A DNA stretch of 64,000 nt. Origin: Gottfriedia luciferensis. GTDB lineage: Bacteria; Bacillota; Bacilli; Bacillales; Bacillaceae_G. Below the pieces are notes generated by a model, which worked only from the letters and a program-made list of their open reading frames with translations, was not told the DNA's origin and did no database searches. The stretch is from assembly GCF_001712755.1 (NCBI RefSeq), contig NZ_MDKC01000033.1:62001-126000 (forward strand), written 5' to 3'. This document shows positions 14,487-24,141 of this stretch, one piece after another; position 1 is the first letter of the stretch, and each line of letters starts with the position of its first letter. A program made the position numbers and the translations under genes.

Positions 14487-17111
14487 TTATTTTGCTTCAA
14501 ACCAAGAATCTCCAAAATTATAATCAACCTTTAATGGCACAACTAGCTCGACTGCATGTTCCATTACTTCTGGTACGATTTTTTCTAAAATTGCTAATTC
14601 CTCTTTTGGAGCTTCTAATATTAATTCATCATGTACTTGTAAAATTAATTTTGCCTGAAGTTTTTCTGCTTTAAGACGTTCATCTAATAAAATCATCGCC
14701 TTTTTAATAATATCTGCAGCACTACCTTGGATTGGCGTATTCATCGCTGTTCTTTCAGCAAATCCACGAACATTAAAATTTGAGCTTGAAATTTCAGGGA
14801 TATAACGACGTCTATTTAAGATTGTACTTACAAATCCTTCTAGTTTAGCCTTTTGAACAATATCTGACATATAATCTTTTACTTTTGGAAAACTAGCAAA
14901 GTACTTTTCAATAAATCTAGACGCTTCTTTTCTTGTAATACCTAATCCTTGTGATAATCCATAATCACTAATTCCGTATACAATCCCAAAGTTAACAGCT
15001 TTTGCTTGTCTTCTCATATTACTTGTTACCTCATCAGCACTAACATGGAAAACATCCATTGCAGTCTTTGTATGAACATCAAAGTCATTTTTAAATGCAT
15101 CCATTAAATTATCGTCTTGTGCGATATGAGCTAATACCCTTAATTCAATTTGAGAATAATCGGCAGCAAAGATCAGCCAGTCTTTTTTAGATGGGACAAA
15201 AGCTTTTCTAATTTTTCTACCTTCTTCTAAACGAATCGGAATGTTTTGCAGGTTAGGATCAATTGAGCTTAAGCGACCAGTTTGTGCTAATACTTGATTA
15301 AATCGTGTATGAACCTTGGAATCTGATTCATTGATCACTTTTAATAAACCTTCTACATAAGTAGAATTTAATTTCCCAACTTGACGATAGTGAAGAATTA
15401 ATCGTATGATTTCATGTTCTGCCTCTAATTTTTCAAGTACATCAGCAGAAGTCGAATAACCAGTTTTTGTTTTTTTACCAGATGGTAAATTTAACTTTTC
15501 AAATAATATAACACCTAGTTGCTTTGGTGAATTAATATTGAATTTTTCACCGGCTAACTCATAAATAGACTCTTCAAGCTCTTTTAACGTATTAGCTAGT
15601 TCTGAACCCATCGTACGAAGAGTCTCTTCTCTGACTGTTACTCCTTCAAATTCCATATCACCTAAAATAAAAGTTAATGGTAATTCTAATTCTGTTAGTA
15701 GTTCAAATTGACTATTTTTTCGCAATGATTCTTCTAAAGTTTCTTTTAATTTGCTAATAGCAATTGTTTTACGAACAATATATTCTGATAAAACTTCATC
15801 TGATGGTTTAGTTTGCTTTGCACCTTTACCATAAATCGATTCGGCAGTTTGAATTGAAAAATCTATTTTACCATTTACGATATCAGCAAATTCTTTATTA
15901 GACTGGGCAGGGTCATATATATATGAAGCAAGTAACGGGTCGAAATTAACACCATTTAAATTAATCCCTCTCCACTTTAGTGCAACATAAGCACCTTTTG
16001 CATCATATACATTCTTATTAACACTCTCATCCTCAAGCCATTTTTTAAATAAATCCGACTCTAATCCAACAGTTGTTGGAATAAAGAAATGACCTTTTTC
16101 ATTTGAAAGTCCAAACCCTTGAATTTCTTCTGTATGATAATTTTCTCCGATCATTTCAACGATTAAGCTTGAATGGTTCGCTAAATGTTTCTCCTCAATT
16201 GAATCTAGTACTTCATAGTTAATCTCTTCTAGATCTTCCATCGTTTCTTGGATATCCAATTTAGCTAACAATGATGTGAATCCAAGGGATTTAAAAAATT
16301 CCGCTACTTTATTCGTATCGGCTTCTGGAAGCGTTGTGTCATTTACAGTTAATTCAATTGGTGAGTTTTTATTAATTGTCGCTAATTGTTTACTCATTAA
16401 GGCTTGATCTTTATTTTCACTTAAATTTTGAAGAAGCTTTGCTCCACTTACTTCCCCTATATTTTCATAAAGACCTTCTACAGTTTGAAACTGTTTTAAA
16501 AGTTTAATTGCAGTCTTTTCCCCAATACCTGGTACACCAGGAATATTATCAGATTTATCACCCATTAAACCTTTCATATCAATAATTTGATCAGGTGTAA
16601 TCTCATATTTTTCATGAATCGCTGCAGGAGTATATTCTTCAACCTCAGTAATACCCTTTTTAGTCATACTTACTGTAATACGATCATCAACTAGCTGTAA
16701 TAAATCTCGATCACCTGAGATAACCTTTACTTCATATTCATCTTTAGAAGCTTGACCTGCAAGTGTACCAATAATGTCATCCGCTTCATAATTCTCTAAC
16801 TCATAACGTGCAATTCCGTATGTATCTAATAACTGGCGAACAAGTGGAAACTGCTCACTTAACTCTGGTGGAGTCTTTTGTCTTCCACCTTTATATTCTT
16901 TAAATGTACTATGTCTAAATGTTGTTTTCCCTGCATCAAATGCAACAAGCATATGAGTCGGTTTTTCATCTTCAAGAATTTTCATTAACATCATTGTAAA
17001 TCCATAAATTGCATTCGTATGGACACCTTTATCATTACTTAAAAGTGGCAATGCAAAGAAAGCTCTATAGGCAATACTATTCCCATCAATTAAAACCAAT
17101 TTTTTCTTCAA
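14487..17111 (-). CDS. polA: DNA polymerase I
   Basis: An 874-residue polymerase for repair and Okazaki fragment processing. TTG at 17109-17111 is chosen as start: AGGAAGGGG lies 7 nt upstream and the protein then opens (M)KKKLVLIDGNSIAYRAFF. An upstream in-frame GTG has no ribosome binding site. Domains in order: 5'-3' exonuclease (1 to about 290), a 3'-5' exonuclease-like domain (about 300-470) that in Bacillus enzymes lacks the catalytic acids, and the polymerase domain with DYSQIELRVLAH (motif A), RRQAKAVNFGIVYG (motif B) and QVHDELILE (motif C). Confidence 0.97.
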   Translation of the reverse strand: MKKKLVLIDGNSIAYRAFFALPLLSNDKGVHTNAIYGFTMMLMKILEDEKPTHMLVAFDAGKTTFRHSTFKEYKGGRQKTPPELSEQFPLVRQLLDTYGIARYELENYEADDIIGTLAGQASKDEYEVKVISGDRDLLQLVDDRITVSMTKKGITEVEEYTPAAIHEKYEITPDQIIDMKGLMGDKSDNIPGVPGIGEKTAIKLLKQFQTVEGLYENIGEVSGAKLLQNLSENKDQALMSKQLATINKNSPIELTVNDTTLPEADTNKVAEFFKSLGFTSLLAKLDIQETMEDLEEINYEVLDSIEEKHLANHSSLIVEMIGENYHTEEIQGFGLSNEKGHFFIPTTVGLESDLFKKWLEDESVNKNVYDAKGAYVALKWRGINLNGVNFDPLLASYIYDPAQSNKEFADIVNGKIDFSIQTAESIYGKGAKQTKPSDEVLSEYIVRKTIAISKLKETLEESLRKNSQFELLTELELPLTFILGDMEFEGVTVREETLRTMGSELANTLKELEESIYELAGEKFNINSPKQLGVILFEKLNLPSGKKTKTGYSTSADVLEKLEAEHEIIRLILHYRQVGKLNSTYVEGLLKVINESDSKVHTRFNQVLAQTGRLSSIDPNLQNIPIRLEEGRKIRKAFVPSKKDWLIFAADYSQIELRVLAHIAQDDNLMDAFKNDFDVHTKTAMDVFHVSADEVTSNMRRQAKAVNFGIVYGISDYGLSQGLGITRKEASRFIEKYFASFPKVKDYMSDIVQKAKLEGFVSTILNRRRYIPEISSSNFNVRGFAERTAMNTPIQGSAADIIKKAMILLDERLKAEKLQAKLILQVHDELILEAPKEELAILEKIVPEVMEHAVELVVPLKVDYNFGDSWFEAK

Positions 17112-17249
17112 AATAGATCCCCTTCCTATTACAAATCTCACTATCTTTTTATGTATAATTTTATTTCATACTTTATCTTTTCAAGAGGTTAGTCGTTTCC
17201 TCATTTCCTTGCTCTTAACATTTTAACACGAACTATTCATAAAAGAAAA

Positions 17250-17348
17250 AGAGGTCGTCTTTGATTCAGGCATATTAAAAGTTTTTATTCACTTGAGACT
17301 AAAGTTGAATAATTATGACTTTTAAGAATGAATCGTAAGACTACCTCT
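17250..17348 (-). repeat. 99-bp imperfect palindrome downstream of the DUF4177 gene
   Basis: The outer arms AGAGGTCGTCTTTGATTC and GAATCGTAAGACTACCTCT pair, then TTAAAAGT / ACTTTTAA, then ATTCACTT / AAGTTGAAT around a 7-nt centre. It is almost one continuous hairpin. On the minus strand it ends in TTTTTCTTTT, so it can serve as the terminator of the preceding small gene; its size also fits a miniature inverted-repeat element. Confidence 0.6.
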
Positions 17349-17352
17349 GTAA

Positions 17353-17532
17353 TTAATTCAAGTCGATTTCTCGCTCAAAAATTAGTTCAACACATGAACC
17401 TTCTATTGCTGCTTGCTGATTATTTACAACCTGATGGAGGCGCCAGCCACTTTTAGCATAGTTCCCAACTACGTCATAATAATATCTATTTGATGATTTC
17501 GTGTTAACTTTTACAAATTCGTATTCGTACAT
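17353..17532 (-). CDS. DUF4177-family small protein
   Basis: A 59-residue soluble protein, MYEYEFVKVNTKSSNR..., with the family pattern YEY(E)FV, a central GWRLHQVV and a C-terminal ELIFERE strand. DUF4177 proteins of Firmicutes are short, often single-gene and of unknown function. The start at 17532 is preferred because GGAGG lies 10 nt upstream and the usual family N-terminus begins here; an earlier in-frame ATG would add 12 residues. It sits between phoR and polA. Confidence 0.7.
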   Translation of the reverse strand: MYEYEFVKVNTKSSNRYYYDVVGNYAKSGWRLHQVVNNQQAAIEGSCVELIFEREIDLN

Positions 17533-17601
17533 CTGTATCCACCCTCCGATGTATGATTCAACACTCATAATTTCCCCAAAAATTATAAAAGTAATATGAT
17601 C

Positions 17602-17663
17602 AAATAAAGAAAACTCTTCGACTGTGGTGATTACTCGTTGCCAATTTATACGATCTTAAAGTG
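17602..17663 (+). repeat. Dispersed intergenic repeat, short copy (type B)
   Basis: Starts AATAAAGAAAACT and ends CTCGTTGCCAATTTATACGATCTTAAAGTG, the same ends as the longer block at 3975-4103 but with about 70 bp missing between them. Like that copy it abuts a minus-strand terminator. Confidence 0.55.
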
Positions 17664-17665
17664 TA

Positions 17666-17697
17666 ATAAAAAAGGTATCCACTAGTATGGACACCTT
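17666..17697 (-). terminator. Second terminator downstream of phoPR
   Basis: Minus strand AGGTGTCCA / TGGATACCT stem followed by TTTTTTA. Confidence 0.75.
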
Positions 17698-17724
17698 AAA
17701 GAAAAAATAAAACAGTATTAAATA

Positions 17725-17756
17725 TAAAAAATCCCGGAAGTATAACTACTCCCGGT
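17725..17756 (-). terminator. First terminator downstream of phoPR
   Basis: Minus strand CCGGGAGTA-GTTA-TACTTCCGG followed by GATTTTTTAT. With the next hairpin it gives a double stop after phoR. The rest of the 17533-17849 gap holds the short type-B repeat and AT-rich sequence. Confidence 0.8.
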
Positions 17757-17849
17757 TTAAGATAACTCCTTGGATGAAGGGGTTTTCATCATAACTATAA
17801 CAATTTTTTATTAATTATTAATAAATACAATGTAAAAACAATGTAAATG

Positions 17850-19616
17850 TTACATCGAAATATTTTTATTTAATGTTACAATGAATGATGTCCCATGGCC
17901 TAGTTTACTTTCAACTTCGATTTTGCCTTTATGCGCTTCGACAAGATGCTTTACAATCGCTAGTCCTAGGCCTGTCCCTCCAGAGTTCCTACTTCTTGCT
18001 TTATCTACTCTGTAAAAACGTTCGAAAATACGAGATATATCTTCTTTTCCAATTCCAACTCCTGTGTCATTAACCCTTAAAACAATATGATCATTCGTCT
18101 CGGAGGCAGTAATAAATACTTTACCACCAGCTGGAGTATAGTGAATTGCGTTATCAACTAAATTAATAATTACTTGCTTTAATCTTAACGCATCAGCATA
18201 TACAACTAACGGACTATTTAAATATAATTTGAAGTCTATATTCTTCTCTTCTGCTTTTTGATTAAGCATTTGCTGTACATCTTCAATAACTTGTTTTGCT
18301 GATACTTCTGCAAGATCTAATTTAAAATTCTGTTGCTCAATTTTTGAAAGGTCTAACAAATCTTGAATAAGTGTCTGCATACGATCACTTTCCGTTAAAA
18401 TAATCGATAAGAAGTTTTTACATAACTCATCATTTTCCATTGCTCCATCTAGTAGAGTTTCAGTAAAACCTTTAATAGATGTAATAGGTGTTTTAAGCTC
18501 GTGGGATACATTTGCAAAAAAATCTTTTCGAACTTGCTCTAATTTCTTTAATTCACTTATGTCATGGAAAACAAGAACGATTCCTTTCCACTCGTGATTT
18601 ATCCCAATGATTGGTGCACCATATATTTCAAAATGTTTTCTTTCAATTGATAATGGCAGAATGATTTGCTTTCTAACTTTTATTTCTTTTAGAAAAATTT
18701 CTTCCACAATTTCAATGACTTCTTTATGTTTAAATGCGTCATAATAAAGTTCACCCAGTATACTTCTGGAGTCAATTTTGAACGTTTCTCGATATGTTTT
18801 ATTAATTAGGTTTACATGACCCCTACTATTAATTAAAACAACCCCGCTACCAATATTATGGATTAATGTGTTTAATCGATCTTGCTGCATTTCTTGTTGA
18901 CTAGTCATTTCTTGTAGATTTTTTGCAAGTACATTCATTGCTTGACTTAACATTGTTGTCGATTCATTACTTTCAGCTAATGTTCTAGCTTTATAATTCC
19001 CTTTGGATAATTCAATTGCAACTTGTGTAATATCTTCAATTGGTTTTGAAAATTGATGCGAGTATCGTATCAGTAAAACTATGATGGCAAATAAAACAAA
19101 ACCTAATAATGAAAATAATAACATCGAAATACTTCGGTAAACTTCTTTGATTGACTTAGTTGAATAATCGACAATTAAAAATTGCTTATTGCCATGTTTA
19201 TCTGTAATTTTCTTGCCATAATATTTAGCTGCAGAATCTTTTTCAGTAAATTTAGCTGCACTCTCTACTTTATCAAGTCGTTCTAGATAAGTTTTTAAAT
19301 CCTTTGATGATATATTCAATTCCACATTCTCATTGCTAGATTTAGCAATCAGATTATAGTGATCATCAAATAATATAATATCGATATTTAAGTCCTTTGA
19401 TATCTTTTTTAACGTCTGATTAGATATATTCTTTGTTAATGGTGTATTCGACTCCATAATTGAGGCAATTAAGTTAGTTTCTTTCTCAATTCTTTGGTCA
19501 TAGTTTGTCAGATAAAAGGATTTAAATATTTGCCCTAGTACGATTCCTAATATAACAAGAATAACGATTATGATTGCAGAGAATCCATAGAGCAATTTTC
19601 GATTAAGATTACTCAT
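17850..19616 (-). CDS. phoR: Phosphate-regulon-type sensor histidine kinase PhoR
   Basis: A 588-residue membrane kinase. Predicted spans at about 12-32 and 163-185 frame an extracytoplasmic sensor domain; a HAMP-like linker (186-240) and a PAS domain (about 245-355) follow. The HisKA box is FFANVSHELKTPI with phospho-acceptor H372, and the ATPase shows N and G boxes (NLVDNAIHYTP, DTGVGIGKED, GGTGLGLAIVKHL). The start overlaps the end of phoP by 8 bp, so the two are translated together. Family role: sensing phosphate starvation through wall teichoic acid metabolism. Confidence 0.92.
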   Translation of the reverse strand: MSNLNRKLLYGFSAIIIVILVILGIVLGQIFKSFYLTNYDQRIEKETNLIASIMESNTPLTKNISNQTLKKISKDLNIDIILFDDHYNLIAKSSNENVELNISSKDLKTYLERLDKVESAAKFTEKDSAAKYYGKKITDKHGNKQFLIVDYSTKSIKEVYRSISMLLFSLLGFVLFAIIVLLIRYSHQFSKPIEDITQVAIELSKGNYKARTLAESNESTTMLSQAMNVLAKNLQEMTSQQEMQQDRLNTLIHNIGSGVVLINSRGHVNLINKTYRETFKIDSRSILGELYYDAFKHKEVIEIVEEIFLKEIKVRKQIILPLSIERKHFEIYGAPIIGINHEWKGIVLVFHDISELKKLEQVRKDFFANVSHELKTPITSIKGFTETLLDGAMENDELCKNFLSIILTESDRMQTLIQDLLDLSKIEQQNFKLDLAEVSAKQVIEDVQQMLNQKAEEKNIDFKLYLNSPLVVYADALRLKQVIINLVDNAIHYTPAGGKVFITASETNDHIVLRVNDTGVGIGKEDISRIFERFYRVDKARSRNSGGTGLGLAIVKHLVEAHKGKIEVESKLGHGTSFIVTLNKNISM

Positions 19617-20325
19617 TTAATCTTGGTTCCTCTAATTTATATCCTAATCCACGAATTGTTTTTATATAAACTGGTTTTTTCGAGTCTAGTTCAATTTTTT
19701 CTCTTAAATGGCTAATATGAACATCGACAATTCTAGTGTCTCCAGCAAAATCATAATTCCAAACAGCACTTAATAATTGATCTCTAGTTAATACTCTACC
19801 TTTATTTTTCGTTAAATATAATAATAACTCAAATTCCTTAGGTGTTAACTCTAGTTTTTCACCTTGGAAATATGCTTCATAGTACTCAGGTAGAATTTTT
19901 AGATCAGCTATTATTAAAGTATCAGCATCGTCATTTGATTGTACTGGTGTCTCAGTAATTTTAGATCTTCTTAAAATCGCTTTAACTCTAGCTACGACTT
20001 CTCTTGGGCTAAATGGTTTTGTCATGTAATCATCGGCACCAAGTTCGAGTCCTAACACTTTATCAAATTCATCATCTTTTGCTGTAACCATTAAAATAGG
20101 CGTCGTATTTCTTTGTAGTCTTAATTCTTTACATACTTCCATACCATCTTTTTTAGGTAGCATTAGATCTAGAACAATTAATTCTGGTTTTTCCTCTACA
20201 GCCTTTTGTAAACCTTCATCCCCATCAGTAGCTGTAACAACTTGGAAGCCTGCTTGTTCTAGGTTAAATTTGATTAAAGTTAAGATATGCTCTTCATCGT
20301 CAACTACAAGAATTTTATTGTTCAT
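19609..20325 (-). CDS. phoP: Response regulator PhoP (OmpR family)
   Basis: A 238-residue regulator with receiver domain (phospho-acceptor D53 in IVLDLMLPKKDG, conserved Lys in MTKPF) and an OmpR-type winged helix (about 135-230, ending DTRIVDVHISHLREKIE and IRGLGYKLE). It partners PhoR, encoded directly downstream with overlapping codons. A TGGAGGAA ribosome binding site precedes the ATG. As in B. subtilis the pair lies upstream of polA and next to mdh. Confidence 0.93.
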   Translation of the reverse strand: MNNKILVVDDEEHILTLIKFNLEQAGFQVVTATDGDEGLQKAVEEKPELIVLDLMLPKKDGMEVCKELRLQRNTTPILMVTAKDDEFDKVLGLELGADDYMTKPFSPREVVARVKAILRRSKITETPVQSNDDADTLIIADLKILPEYYEAYFQGEKLELTPKEFELLLYLTKNKGRVLTRDQLLSAVWNYDFAGDTRIVDVHISHLREKIELDSKKPVYIKTIRGLGYKLEEPRLNE

Positions 20326-20470
20326 TTCATATTCCTCCAGGTCATTGTTAACCCCTCATCCATTTGTAACTATTTTATTATTTATGTCTACTTTTTAATC
20401 ATACTAAAAATTCCATCAGACGTAAAACGTAAAAAGCAGGGATGGAAAGTTCATTCAAAAGTAAAACAAC

Positions 20471-20500
20471 AAAAAAAGAATGTCAGAGTTGACATTCTAT
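20471..20500 (-). terminator. Terminator of the MaoC-like gene
   Basis: Minus strand GAATGTCA-ACTC-TGACATTC followed by TTTTTTTG, three bases after the stop codon. Confidence 0.85.
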
Positions 20501-20502
20501 AG

Positions 20503-20973
20503 TTAAAAATTTTCATATAATAGAGCATTCGATTGGTTTACCGTTGGTGGAATTACTGTCAGTTTTCCATTAGCAATTTCAGTTTGCGTTTTATTTAAAA
20601 CGCTTACATTAATACATACTTCATTTAAATCTAAGTTAATTTCGACTACCTCAAAATGAATTGAAATTGTTTCATTGTGATATATATGTTGATCGAATTG
20701 AAGTTCTTTTTTTATAATATGACTTCCTGGACCAGGTAAATGTTTTGTAACTGCTGCAGAGACTAGCCCGCTTATAATAAAACTTGGAACAATCGGTTTA
20801 TTATATTTTGTTTGAGAAGCATAGTTGTATTGAGTATATAATGGGTTTGTATCGCCTGTTAAAGCCAGGTATAAGTAAATATGTTTTTCATCAATATGTT
20901 CTGTTACAATTAACTTTTCACCAATTGAAATGTCTTCAAGTTTTCGTCCGATTTTTGCTTTTTTAGTTAACAT
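20503..20973 (-). CDS. MaoC/hot-dog-fold dehydratase-like protein
   Basis: A 156-residue hot-dog protein of the MaoC/(R)-enoyl-CoA hydratase group. The hydratase signature is partly kept: LTGDTNPLYTQYNYASQTKY with the catalytic Asp as D41, then IVPSFIISGLVSAAVTKHLPGPGS. The catalytic His expected five residues after the Asp is Tyr here (Y46). I recall Bacillus relatives at this locus that share the Tyr, so the group may have a different activity or only bind acyl groups. Single gene next to phoP, with its own terminator. Confidence 0.7.
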   Translation of the reverse strand: MLTKKAKIGRKLEDISIGEKLIVTEHIDEKHIYLYLALTGDTNPLYTQYNYASQTKYNKPIVPSFIISGLVSAAVTKHLPGPGSHIIKKELQFDQHIYHNETISIHFEVVEINLDLNEVCINVSVLNKTQTEIANGKLTVIPPTVNQSNALLYENF

Positions 20974-21247
20974 ATTAAACCCCCTGTTTATCTTAATATT
21001 TTAAAAATTCGATAAACAACAGCAAATTTCCTTCTTAATCGGCAAAATTTTTATAAAAAAACTTATAAAAATTTTTACTTTTCGTCTGTTTATATTTTCC
21101 CCCTTATGGATGATAAAATTCTATCTTTCTCCTTAATAAGTAATTAAATACTCTATATTCGTTCTGTATAAAAATCATTGTGGTTTGTTGCATAAAAAAC
21201 TTGTACATACTTATACCGTGAAACGACAATTCAGATGCATAAGTTTT

Positions 21248-21256
21248 TGGTATAAT
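21248..21256 (+). promoter_or_regulatory. Extended -10 promoter for the downstream hypothetical gene
   Basis: TGGTATAAT (extended -10) about 56 bp before the start codon at 21312; no good -35 box, as is usual for extended -10 promoters. The rest of the 20974-21311 gap is AT-rich; I see no other element. Confidence 0.5.
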
Positions 21257-21311
21257 TTAGTAGATAAGATGATTAAATTAAAGTTTGGCTAAGTGAAAAG
21301 GAGAGATGGAC

Positions 21312-21776
21312 ATGTCTTATACAGTTGATTTTAAAAATGTGTCTACGGTTGGTTTAGAGTCTTCCCCAGTAGTAGATGCACTTGCTGGTTTACGTGCAAA
21401 TGAAGCTCGTTATTTTATGAACAAGTACAAACATGAATTTACGGTTGTACCAGCTAGTGAAAGTCAGGAGACACTTGATTATGTTAACCGAATTTTGAAA
21501 GAAGAACGTGATATCGTATTCGCTGCTAAACCTTTAGAAACATCTCGTTTTCAAGTGGAAAATATTAAATTTACCTACGTCTTTTATGAGGATGGACTTT
21601 CGGTAAATGTTATGTATACGGTTGATGACCCTAAAAAGCGTGCTGTTGGTTTTAAACTTTCTGACGGAATGGAAATTCCAATGGAGTTAGTAGAGAAGTT
21701 TAAGTTTGCTAGGCAGAAGTCTAAACTAGCTGGAACGATTCGTGGCTCATATTTTGTAATTAAAGGTGAATATTAA
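21312..21776 (+). CDS. Conserved hypothetical protein
   Basis: A 154-residue soluble protein (MSYTVDFKNVSTVGLESSPV...). ATG at 21312 is preferred over the ATG six bases earlier because GGAGAG then has an 8-nt spacing. No signal peptide, membrane span or known catalytic motif is seen; alternating hydrophobic strands in the middle (FTYVFYEDGLSVNVMYTV) suggest a mixed alpha/beta fold. It is the only plus-strand gene in this part of the window, convergent with mdh and divergent from the MaoC-like gene. It resembles proteins known only from Bacillus-like genomes; function unknown. Confidence 0.75.
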   Translation: MSYTVDFKNVSTVGLESSPVVDALAGLRANEARYFMNKYKHEFTVVPASESQETLDYVNRILKEERDIVFAAKPLETSRFQVENIKFTYVFYEDGLSVNVMYTVDDPKKRAVGFKLSDGMEIPMELVEKFKFARQKSKLAGTIRGSYFVIKGEY

Positions 21777-21790
21777 AGTAGGATAAAATG

Positions 21791-21835
21791 AAAGACCCAC
21801 AAGGTAATTAGAAATTACTTGTGGGTCTTCTTTTT
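21791..21835 (+). terminator. Convergent terminator between the hypothetical gene and mdh
   Basis: Stem AAGACCCACAAG / CTTGTGGGTCTT followed by CTTTTT on the plus strand; overlaps the last bases of mdh on the other strand. Confidence 0.8.
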
Positions 21836-22772
21836 AAGCTAAAACGTTCATAACGTTTTTGACAGCTGCAACTGAACGATCTAACGCTGATTTTTCTTCA
21901 GCGGTTAAATCTAATTCGATAATTTGTTCAATACCGTTTCCGCCAATAATTGTAGGAACTCCTAAGTAAATACCGCTGTACCCATATTCGCCTTCTAAAT
22001 AAGCGATTGTAGGTAATACGCGACGTTGATCCTTAAGTATAGCTTCAACCATCTCTACTAAAGATGCAGCAGGTGCATAATAAGCACTTCCGTTACCTAG
22101 TAGATTAACGATTTCTCCGCCACCCTTACGAGTACGTTCAACAATAGCTTCTAAACGATCTTTTGGAATTAATTTTTCTAATGGAATACCACCAGCATAT
22201 GAATAACGCACTAATGGTACCATATCGTCTCCGTGACCACCTAAAACAAATCCAGAAATATCTTTAACGGATAAATTTAATTCTTGAGCTACAAACGTTC
22301 TAAAACGTGCTGTGTCAAGAACTCCAGATTGTCCTATAACGCGGTGTTTAGGAAAACCAGCTTCTTTGTATACTGTATAAGTCATTGCATCAACCGGATT
22401 AGTTAAAACAACGATTGTACAGTTAGGAGAGTATTTTACGATTTCACGAGTAACTGCTTTCATGATGTTTGAGTTAGTTGATACTAGATCGTCACGGCTC
22501 ATACCCGGTTTACGAGCGATACCTGCTGTAATGACTACTACATCTGAATCAGCTGTGTCAGCATAATCACTAGTACCAATAATGTTAGCATCAAATCCTT
22601 GAACTGGACTTGCTTCAAGCATATCTAAGGCTTTGCCCTTAGTAGGGTTCTCAAGTTGTGGAATATCAACTATCACAACATCCCCTAATTCCTTTTGTGC
22701 AAGCAAGAAAGCTGTTGTAGCACCAGTAAACCCAGCACCTACTACGGAAATTTTACGTCTACGAATTGACAT
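21834..22772 (-). CDS. mdh: Malate dehydrogenase
   Basis: A 312-residue NAD-dependent enzyme oxidising malate to oxaloacetate in the TCA cycle. It belongs to the LDH-like MDH group of Bacillus: glycine motif [10 protein letters not shown], substrate Arg residues in [11 protein letters not shown], and the catalytic His in [13 protein letters not shown]. Final gene of citZ-icd-mdh, 36 bp after icd. The ribosome binding site is GGGAGG. Confidence 0.96.
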   Translation of the reverse strand: MSIRRRKISVVGAGFTGATTAFLLAQKELGDVVIVDIPQLENPTKGKALDMLEASPVQGFDANIIGTSDYADTADSDVVVITAGIARKPGMSRDDLVSTNSNIMKAVTREIVKYSPNCTIVVLTNPVDAMTYTVYKEAGFPKHRVIGQSGVLDTARFRTFVAQELNLSVKDISGFVLGGHGDDMVPLVRYSYAGGIPLEKLIPKDRLEAIVERTRKGGGEIVNLLGNGSAYYAPAASLVEMVEAILKDQRRVLPTIAYLEGEYGYSGIYLGVPTIIGGNGIEQIIELDLTAEEKSALDRSVAAVKNVMNVLA

Positions 22773-22808
22773 ACAAATACCTCCCTTTTATTTACAAACA
22801 CAATTTAA

Positions 22809-24089
22809 TTATACAAGAACTGATTCCATATTTGAAATTAATTCGTTTGCAAATTCAGAACATTTCACTTCAGTAGCTCCATCCATTAGACGAGCAAAGT
22901 CATAAGTAACAACTTTTGAAGCGATTGTTTTTTCCATTGATTTAAGAATCATAGAAGCTGCTTCATTCCAACCCATATGCTCAAGCATTAATACTCCAGA
23001 AAGAATAACTGAAGATGGGTTTACTTTATCTAAACCAGCGTATTTAGGTGCTGTTCCATGAGTAGCTTCAAAAATAGCATGTCCAGTTTCGTAGTTGATA
23101 TTTGCTCCAGGAGCGATACCAATTCCACCAACTTGAGCAGCAAGTGCATCAGAAATATAGTCACCATTTAAGTTCATTGTAGCAACTACATCGAACTCAC
23201 GTGGTCTAGTTAAAATTTGTTGTAAGAAGATATCAGCAATGCTGTCTTTTACTAGGATTTTCCCAGCTTTTTCAGCTTCATCCATTGCTTTGTTAGCAGC
23301 GTCTTTACCGCTTGTTTCTACAATGCGATCGTATTCTGCCCATGTAAATACTTTGTCGCCGAATTCTTGCTCAGCAACTTCATAACCCCAGTTCTTAAAT
23401 GCACCTTCAGTAAATTTCATGATATTACCTTTATGAACTAAAGTTAAAGATTTACGGTTTTCTTGGATTGCATAATTAATTGCTGCACGTACAAGACGTT
23501 TTGTACCTTCTTCAGAAACTGGTTTGATACCGATACCAGATGTTTCTGGGAAACGGATTTTATTAACACCCATTTCTTTTTGTAAGAATTCGATAACTTT
23601 TTGAACTGCTTCAGAACCTTTTTCATATTCGATACCTGCATAGATATCTTCAGTGTTTTCACGGAAAATTACCATGTCAGTATCTTCTGGACGTTTAACT
23701 GGTGAAGGTACACCTTCAAAGTAACGTACAGGACGTAAGCACACAAATAAATCTAATTCTTGACGTAGAGCAACGTTTAAAGAACGAATACCACCACCAA
23801 CTGGAGTTGTTAAAGGTCCTTTAATTGCGATCATGTACTCTTCAATTAAATTTAAAGTTTCTTGAGGTAACCATTCACCAGTAACATTAAATGCTTTTTC
23901 ACCAGCAAGAACTTCTTTCCATTCAATTTTACGATTACCATTATATGCTTTTTCAACAGCTGCATCTAAAACACGTGATGATGCTGCCCAAATATCTGGG
24001 CCTGTACCGTCGCCTTCAATAAAAGGAATAATTGGATTGTTTGGCACGTTTAATTGGCCGTCTACTAATGTAATTTTTTCAGCTTGCAT
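22809..24089 (-). CDS. icd: NADP-dependent isocitrate dehydrogenase
   Basis: A 426-residue enzyme for oxidative decarboxylation of isocitrate to 2-oxoglutarate. The start at 24089 ([19 protein letters not shown]) follows AAGGGGGAG; an in-frame TTG/ATG further upstream is not needed. Substrate site [12 protein letters not shown] and metal/phosphorylation-loop motifs typical of the bacterial enzyme are present, plus [19 protein letters not shown]. Middle gene of the TCA operon. A perfect 10-bp hairpin lies upstream between citZ and icd. Confidence 0.96.
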   Translation of the reverse strand: MQAEKITLVDGQLNVPNNPIIPFIEGDGTGPDIWAASSRVLDAAVEKAYNGNRKIEWKEVLAGEKAFNVTGEWLPQETLNLIEEYMIAIKGPLTTPVGGGIRSLNVALRQELDLFVCLRPVRYFEGVPSPVKRPEDTDMVIFRENTEDIYAGIEYEKGSEAVQKVIEFLQKEMGVNKIRFPETSGIGIKPVSEEGTKRLVRAAINYAIQENRKSLTLVHKGNIMKFTEGAFKNWGYEVAEQEFGDKVFTWAEYDRIVETSGKDAANKAMDEAEKAGKILVKDSIADIFLQQILTRPREFDVVATMNLNGDYISDALAAQVGGIGIAPGANINYETGHAIFEATHGTAPKYAGLDKVNPSSVILSGVLMLEHMGWNEAASMILKSMEKTIASKVVTYDFARLMDGATEVKCSEFANELISNMESVLV

Positions 24090-24141
24090 TACATGCTCCC
24101 CCTTGTATAAATAAATTAAATTCATTAAAATACATGCTTTT

